This document shows, in pieces, positions 7,885 to 10,698 of a stretch of 10,698 bases of DNA. The stretch comes from Phycisphaerales bacterium UBA1161 (lineage in GTDB: Bacteria > Planctomycetota > Phycisphaerae > Tepidisphaerales > Tepidisphaeraceae): contig DBZL01000001.1 of NCBI GenBank assembly GCA_002311745.1, positions 1 through 10,698 on the forward strand. Direction: 5' to 3'. Each line of letters starts with the position of its first letter. The first letter of the stretch is position 1. A model generated the notes under the pieces. That model was given only the letters and a program-made list of their open reading frames with translations. It ran no database searches and was not told the DNA's origin. The position numbers were made by a program, and so were the translations under genes.

Positions 7885-7904
7885 CACCGCATGTACATGC
7901 GGTG
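7885..7904. repeat. Second palindrome, sharing its core with the preceding hairpin
   Basis: CACCGCATGTACATGCGGTG is a perfect 20-base palindrome two bases after the first hairpin. Both contain CGCATGTRCATGCG (7859-7872 and 7888-7901, 29 bases apart). It could be a second terminator hairpin, a REP-like element or a protein-binding site. Confidence 0.6.
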
Positions 7905-8512
7905 CTCCGCGGCACTTACGATGACTGTGCGCAAACGCGCCAGCGTAGCGCGCGTGCTTATTTGAATCGCATAACCTGCTACAAGAGCGGTTTACGGCCG
8001 TTTGCGCGCTCAATTTCAAAAATATTTTCCCCCCATGTCCGGAAACAGACTGGGATTGGGCGAGGTCTGATCCGCATAACCGTAATGAGGAAAAGAAATT
8101 GCGCGGCGGGGCGAACGGCAGAAATGGGGCTGAATTTTACATAAGCGATTGGCTGGATTTTGGTTACGAGAAAAATGGAAAAAACCTTCACGTCTGAAGT
8201 GGGCCGGTGTGAAGGTTTTGGCGAATGGGCGTGGATCGGTTTCGACACGTGGGCGAGGCGGGCCGTGGCTCGGCTCGGTTTGAAACGGACGATGCGTGAT
8301 CCGCGGCGGACTCGGAAAAAAGCTCCGGCCGACCTCAGCCACACATCACCGCTCGCCTCGGCCAACTGGGACAAGTACACAGGAGTGGCTGCCGCGTATG
8401 TTCCTGGCGGTCTATGTCGCCCACCGATTAAAATGGAATTGCTAGGGTACCGCCGCAGATAAAAGTCGGGGCGGTTAAGGGAGAAAACGGAGTCGGCGCT
8501 AGACGTGCCCTA
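7905..8512. other. Gene-free stretch before the nuclease gene
   Basis: About 600 bases. The short open frames here (up to about 130 codons) show no family-like sequence, good start signal or host-like codon pattern. Composition is uneven, with an A/T-rich patch near 8010-8030. GCGCAAACG (7929-7937) and CGTTTGCGC (7999-8007) form a spaced inverted repeat, and a stronger one is listed separately at 8181-8219. No tRNA or known RNA family was recognised. It may hold remnants of decayed genes or an untranslated RNA. A clear promoter for the downstream gene was not identified. Confidence 0.45.
8181..8219 (-). terminator. 11-bp inverted repeat; terminator-like on the minus strand
   Basis: AAAACCTTCAC (8181-8191) and GTGAAGGTTTT (8209-8219) are perfect complements around a 17-base loop. 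Read on the minus strand the stem runs into TTTTTTCCATTTTT, as in an intrinsic terminator; on the plus strand only four T's belong to the stem. No minus-strand gene that it would end is recognised, so the function is open. Confidence 0.4.
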
Positions 8513-9706
8513 ATGAAACTTTTTAGCGAAGAAAACCTTTTCGCGTATTTTGATCGCCTGAGACAAACCGTCGAGCGGGAAATCCTGAACGAAAAGCCCG
8601 ATTGGCTTCTAAACGTCAACGAAACCCAATATCTGGCCCATTTAGCCGCAAAATATGCAATTGCACCGCTGAGCTTTGATTTCGATGGGAAGACCGTCAC
8701 TCCCGAGGAGCGAGTGTATCCACCCGACGGCGTCTACCTGGCAAAAGTCGGTCAGCGGGTCCAGGTTATTACGTTTCACATTCCCTTCACCGGCGAACCA
8801 ACACTGCTGCGAATGCGACCCTCGCGTTTTAGGATTTGGAATTACGACGCAGTCACCACTGGGCATGAAGTGTGTTTCGAGATCAATGATTTCAATCACG
8901 ACGCCAAAGATGTAGCACGCCAAGCGGAAGCTTGGATCAAATTTATCCGCGATATGAGCGAAAACGTGAGTGCGGACTTGGTCGTTTTCAACAATGGAAT
9001 AGGGAATTTGTGCACCGCAACGTTTCAGCGCCGGAAGAAGGAAATCCTGCAGCAACGCGCACTGGTCGAGGCTCTGGGGGTTCCAGTCAAGCGAGCCGAC
9101 GAAGTGCCATCCACGTTCAAGGTGCCAGTGGTCCGTAAGCCGATAGTGATGAAGCCCGTTGCGCCATCCGGTTCATATAAGCCCGAGCCGGCATTGGATG
9201 CCGGGCTCTATCGGGACATTCTCGAGGTTGTCAATGATTTTGGCCGTAACATGGAGCGGCATCCGAGCACCTATTACGGCAAGGATGAGGAAGCGATCCG
9301 CGATTTGCTCATCATGCTTTTGTCGCCCCACTTCCAAAGTGTGACGGGTGAAACCTTTAACAAGTCCGGAAAGACGGATATTTTGATTCGACATGAGGGT
9401 CAAAACGTGTTCGTTGCCGAGTGCAAGTTCTGGCGAGGCGAAAAAGAATTTGGCGCTGCCGTCGACCAATGCCTAAGCTATCTCACCTGGCGAGACTCGA
9501 AGGCGGCCATAATAAATTTTGTTCCGAATAAGAGTCTTCAACCTGTTCTCAACCAAGTGCCGGTGTCGCTTCGGAACCACAATTGCTTCGATGGCGGCTT
9601 GGAAAACAAAAGGGAGGGCTGGGTCGAATGCAAAATGCACCTCCCCAAAGACTCGACGAGAGGCGTTCACCTCGCGGTTTTGTCATTCCATTTGCCAAGC
9701 GATTGA
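8513..9706 (+). CDS. PD-(D/E)XK (Mrr-like) nuclease-domain protein, unnamed family
   Basis: 397 residues. The C-terminal third has a restriction-endonuclease-like core: E280 in GETFNKSGKTDILI, D289, then E303-C-K305 in VFVAECKFWRG, and a Q319-x-x-x-Y323 pair in VDQCLSYLTWRDSKAAI. This D-x13-E-x-K arrangement with a following Q-x-x-x-Y is the metal-dependent DNA-cleaving signature of the PD-(D/E)XK superfamily. The residues upstream of about 245 are not recognised; they include a FHIPFTGEP segment and an alpha/beta part near 120-195 (CFEINDFN, AWIKFIRD, ADLVVFNNG). No membrane segment or signal peptide is visible. The start at 8513 has no good Shine-Dalgarno site (CTAGACGTGCCCTA precedes it). 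Its base composition is more A/T-rich than nrdJ, and it stands alone beside repeats with no methylase or helicase partner, so it reads as an accessory, possibly transferred gene. Defence or DNA repair is an inference; the target is unknown. Confidence 0.75.
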   Translation: MKLFSEENLFAYFDRLRQTVEREILNEKPDWLLNVNETQYLAHLAAKYAIAPLSFDFDGKTVTPEERVYPPDGVYLAKVGQRVQVITFHIPFTGEPTLLRMRPSRFRIWNYDAVTTGHEVCFEINDFNHDAKDVARQAEAWIKFIRDMSENVSADLVVFNNGIGNLCTATFQRRKKEILQQRALVEALGVPVKRADEVPSTFKVPVVRKPIVMKPVAPSGSYKPEPALDAGLYRDILEVVNDFGRNMERHPSTYYGKDEEAIRDLLIMLLSPHFQSVTGETFNKSGKTDILIRHEGQNVFVAECKFWRGEKEFGAAVDQCLSYLTWRDSKAAIINFVPNKSLQPVLNQVPVSLRNHNCFDGGLENKREGWVECKMHLPKDSTRGVHLAVLSFHLPSD

Positions 9707-9835
9707 ATCGGCCTTGCACAGGCCATTAGCGTCGGCGGAACGCATAAGGGGATCATCGCTGATTGTTGTTCCCGTTGGCGTCGCCATGCGGCTCATGCTA
9801 TTTGCTCGGGCCGAATTGGTCTTGGGCGATGGCGA
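9707..9835. other. Intergenic region after the nuclease gene
   Basis: A small hairpin, GGCCT-TGCAC-AGGCC (9710-9724), follows the stop by three bases without a T-run; it could be a weak transcript end. Nothing else is recognised before the direct repeat. Confidence 0.35.
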
Positions 9836-10084
9836 CGGCATTGAGCAGGGCCTGGGGTCAAACTAATCCGCGGATCTTAGAGCGGTTTCAGTTGTCCTGT
9901 AGCGTCTGCGCCGGCAGACGGCGGCCCTTTGGGTTGCGTTCCAACGGGCCGTCTGCGGCGTCATCGCTCCTCAATGGGTCTCTTATCTGACCCGTGTCGT
10001 CGCTCTTCCTTGCATCCGGCCCCTTGGAACCCAACGCAGACGCCACACGAAAACTGAAAACGCTCTAGGCATTCAAACTGCACC
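9836..10084 (+). repeat. Direct repeat copy 1, interrupted by the MITE-like element
   Basis: The outer parts (9836-9879 and 10068-10084) match copy 2 at 10401-10460. Shared blocks include CGGCATTGAGC, GGGCCT, GGTCAAAC, CGCGGAT and ATTCAAACTGC. If the inserted element and one TA are removed, GCGGATCTTAGGCATTC here lines up base for base with GCGGATTTCAGGGATTC in copy 2, differing at three positions. Single-base indels elsewhere between the copies argue against a coding role. Confidence 0.8.
9880..10065. mobile_element. 186-bp MITE-like foldback element with TA target duplication
   Basis: The ends are terminal inverted repeats: 31 bases from 9880 (GAGCGGTTTCAG...) match the reverse complement of the right end (GAGCGTTTTCAG...) at 27 positions. 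After a 23-base extra hairpin in the left arm (9911-9933) the match resumes: TTGCGTTCCAACGGGCCG (9934-9951) against 10017-10034, 16 of 18. TA flanks both sides (9878-9879, 10066-10067), the duplication expected of IS630/Tc1-mariner-type transposition. GTCTGC/GCAGAC occurs four times (9904, 9914, 9951, 10036) in alternating orientation, and a GGGTC/GACCC hairpin lies near the centre. It codes for nothing convincing, so movement would need a transposase from elsewhere. The empty counterpart at 10401-10460 confirms the insertion borders. The transposase family is inferred only from the TA. Confidence 0.82.
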
Positions 10085-10125
10085 AGTACGAGCGATCGTG
10101 ACCAATGCCGTTGAGTGCTTTGCGC

Positions 10126-10134
10126 TGGTATAAT
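10126..10134 (+). promoter_or_regulatory. Extended -10 promoter (TGGTATAAT) directly before the small gene
   Basis: A consensus TATAAT at 10129-10134 has TG one base upstream, and no good -35 is present, as expected for an extended -10 promoter. Initiation about seven bases downstream would fall at or next to the ATG at 10142, predicting a leaderless mRNA. Confidence 0.6.
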
Positions 10135-10141
10135 TGCTGGT

Positions 10142-10390
10142 ATGACAATTCAGGAAATCCAGCGATTGAAGGAAGAGAAGCCGTTCAAACCCTTCCGCGT
10201 GTTGACGGCTGATGGGCGGGCTTACGACGTGCTGCATCCTGAGTGTTTGGCGCAATCGCCCTCGGGCCGGTTGATCGTGATTGGCTTGCCGGACGATTCG
10301 ATGGTCACGCTCGATTTGTTGCTGGTTGCGGGAATACGCAGGGGAATCAAAGCGGGGAGAAACGGGTCCAAGCGAAAGCGGCGGTCATAG
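10142..10390 (+). CDS. Small protein of unknown function (82 residues)
   Basis: The sequence begins MTIQEIQRLKEEKPFKPFRV, continues with a short LTADGRAYDVLHPE segment, then SPSGRLIVIGLPDDSMVTLDLLLVAGI and a basic tail (KAGRNGSKRKRRS). It resembles, from memory, a widespread unnamed family of small proteins with the pattern PFxPFxxxxxDGRxxxVxHPExLAxSPxGR, frequent in planctomycetes; no function is established to my knowledge. The look is one N-terminal helix followed by a small beta-rich domain. The ATG at 10142 is chosen because it fits that N-terminus and sits right after a TGGTATAAT promoter; the in-frame ATG at 10115 lies upstream of the promoter. There is no Shine-Dalgarno site, consistent with leaderless translation. 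The gene lies between the two direct repeat copies. Confidence 0.72.
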   Translation: MTIQEIQRLKEEKPFKPFRVLTADGRAYDVLHPECLAQSPSGRLIVIGLPDDSMVTLDLLLVAGIRRGIKAGRNGSKRKRRS

Positions 10391-10400
10391 GGGCGGGGGC

Positions 10401-10460
10401 CGGCATTGAGCGGGGCCTAGGTCAAACCAATTCGCGGATTTCAGGGATTCAAACTGCGCC
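10401..10460 (+). repeat. Direct repeat copy 2 (uninterrupted)
   Basis: Starts ten bases after the small gene's stop and runs from CGGCATTGAGCGG to ATTCAAACTGCGCC. It matches copy 1 once the inserted element there is removed, and so serves as the unoccupied site. With copy 1 it brackets the small gene. Confidence 0.8.
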
Positions 10461-10535
10461 AATCCTAATCTTTCTCTTACTCTTGCTCTTAATCCTGTTC
10501 GTAATCTTAATCTTCATCTTAATCTTGCTCGTCTG
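10461..10535 (+). repeat. Pyrimidine-rich degenerate hexamer tract
   Basis: About twelve head-to-tail units of the form C-Y-T-N-N-T, such as CTTAAT, CTTACT, CTTGCT, CTTCAT and CCTAAT. It follows the direct repeat immediately. It is strand-asymmetric and forms the left arm of an imperfect inverted repeat with 10576-10645. Confidence 0.8.
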
Positions 10536-10575
10536 TTGCCTGCCCTGAACCGAATGCGGCTCTCGAAAGATCGGC

Positions 10576-10645
10576 GAGAAAGAGCAGGATTAAGATTACG
10601 ATTAGGAAGAGGATTAGGAGCACGATTAAGAGTTAAGAGTAGGAT
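10576..10645 (+). repeat. Purine-rich degenerate hexamer tract, inverted partner of the previous tract
   Basis: Units such as GATTAC, GATTAG, GAAGAG, GAGCAC and GATTAA are reverse complements of the hexamers at 10461-10535, with a 40-base spacer between the arms. The arms share the unit type and many exact 6-14 base matches, but are not perfect complements. Confidence 0.78.
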
Positions 10646-10698
10646 CTCAGCGGGACATGAAACGCGGACGCAGCTGAATGCCACGAAGATAGTTCATA

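Noticed and set aside
7991..8012. Sequence GAGCGGTTTA near 7985 resembling the MITE end GAGCGGTTTC
   Set aside because: Similarity stops after about nine bases and no partner end with a TA flank was found, so it is probably chance.
8160..8462. 100-codon open frame before the nuclease gene, and overlapping minus-strand frames of 108-133 codons
   Set aside because: No recognisable sequence, weak starts, and a perfect inverted repeat runs through them; more likely non-coding.
8513..9706. Restriction-modification system
   Set aside because: Only the nuclease-like protein is present; no methyltransferase, specificity or helicase gene is found in the window.
10243..10548. Open frame ending in a very hydrophobic run that looks like a membrane helix
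   Set aside because: The hydrophobic run is simply the translation of the pyrimidine hexamer tract, and the rest is a shifted frame of the 82-residue gene.
10461..10645. Possible CRISPR array
   Set aside because: Units are six bases long without unique spacers, and no cas genes are present.

Overview
The window looks like bacterial chromosome of high G+C, most likely from a planctomycete (possibly Phycisphaerae-like) or a related PVC-group organism. This rests on the TPR/GT41 glycosyltransferases with a His-x-x-x-Asn-Arg variant loop, the large B12-dependent ribonucleotide reductase with an intein, a small unnamed protein type I associate with planctomycetes, and hexamer-repeat tracts between genes. 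No rRNA or marker gene is present, so the assignment is an inference.

Layout. (1) 1-2248: the 3' end of one SPINDLY-type O-GlcNAc transferase-like gene, then a complete paralogue starting one base after its stop; together they form a tandem glycosyltransferase cluster. (2) 2249-7904: a deoxynucleotide block. A sigma70-like promoter and a leader of about 180 bases precede dcd (dCTP deaminase), followed after 86 bases by nrdJ (adenosylcobalamin-dependent class II ribonucleotide reductase). nrdJ carries a 356-residue in-frame intein inserted directly before the thiyl-radical cysteine. Two strong tandem palindromes close the block; the first contains the nrdJ stop codon. NrdJ makes deoxynucleotides and Dcd turns dCTP into dUTP, the precursor route to dTTP, so the pair is functionally coherent. 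(3) 7905-8512: about 600 bases with no convincing gene, more A/T-rich, with one strong inverted repeat. (4) 8513-9706: a lone, more A/T-rich gene for a PD-(D/E)XK nuclease-like protein, plausibly accessory DNA. (5) 9707-10698: a repeat-dense stretch. It holds two copies of a 60-base direct repeat flanking a small gene with a probable leaderless promoter. The first copy is split by a 186-base foldback element with long terminal inverted repeats and a TA duplication; the second copy is its unoccupied counterpart. The window ends in two degenerate hexamer tracts, one pyrimidine-rich and one purine-rich, forming a long imperfect inverted repeat.

The strongest observations are the intein that interrupts the Asn-x-Cys-x-Glu radical site and appears to have lost a homing-endonuclease catalytic residue, and the MITE-like insertion whose empty site lies 0.4 kb away. 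I found no complete, clearly new multi-gene system.
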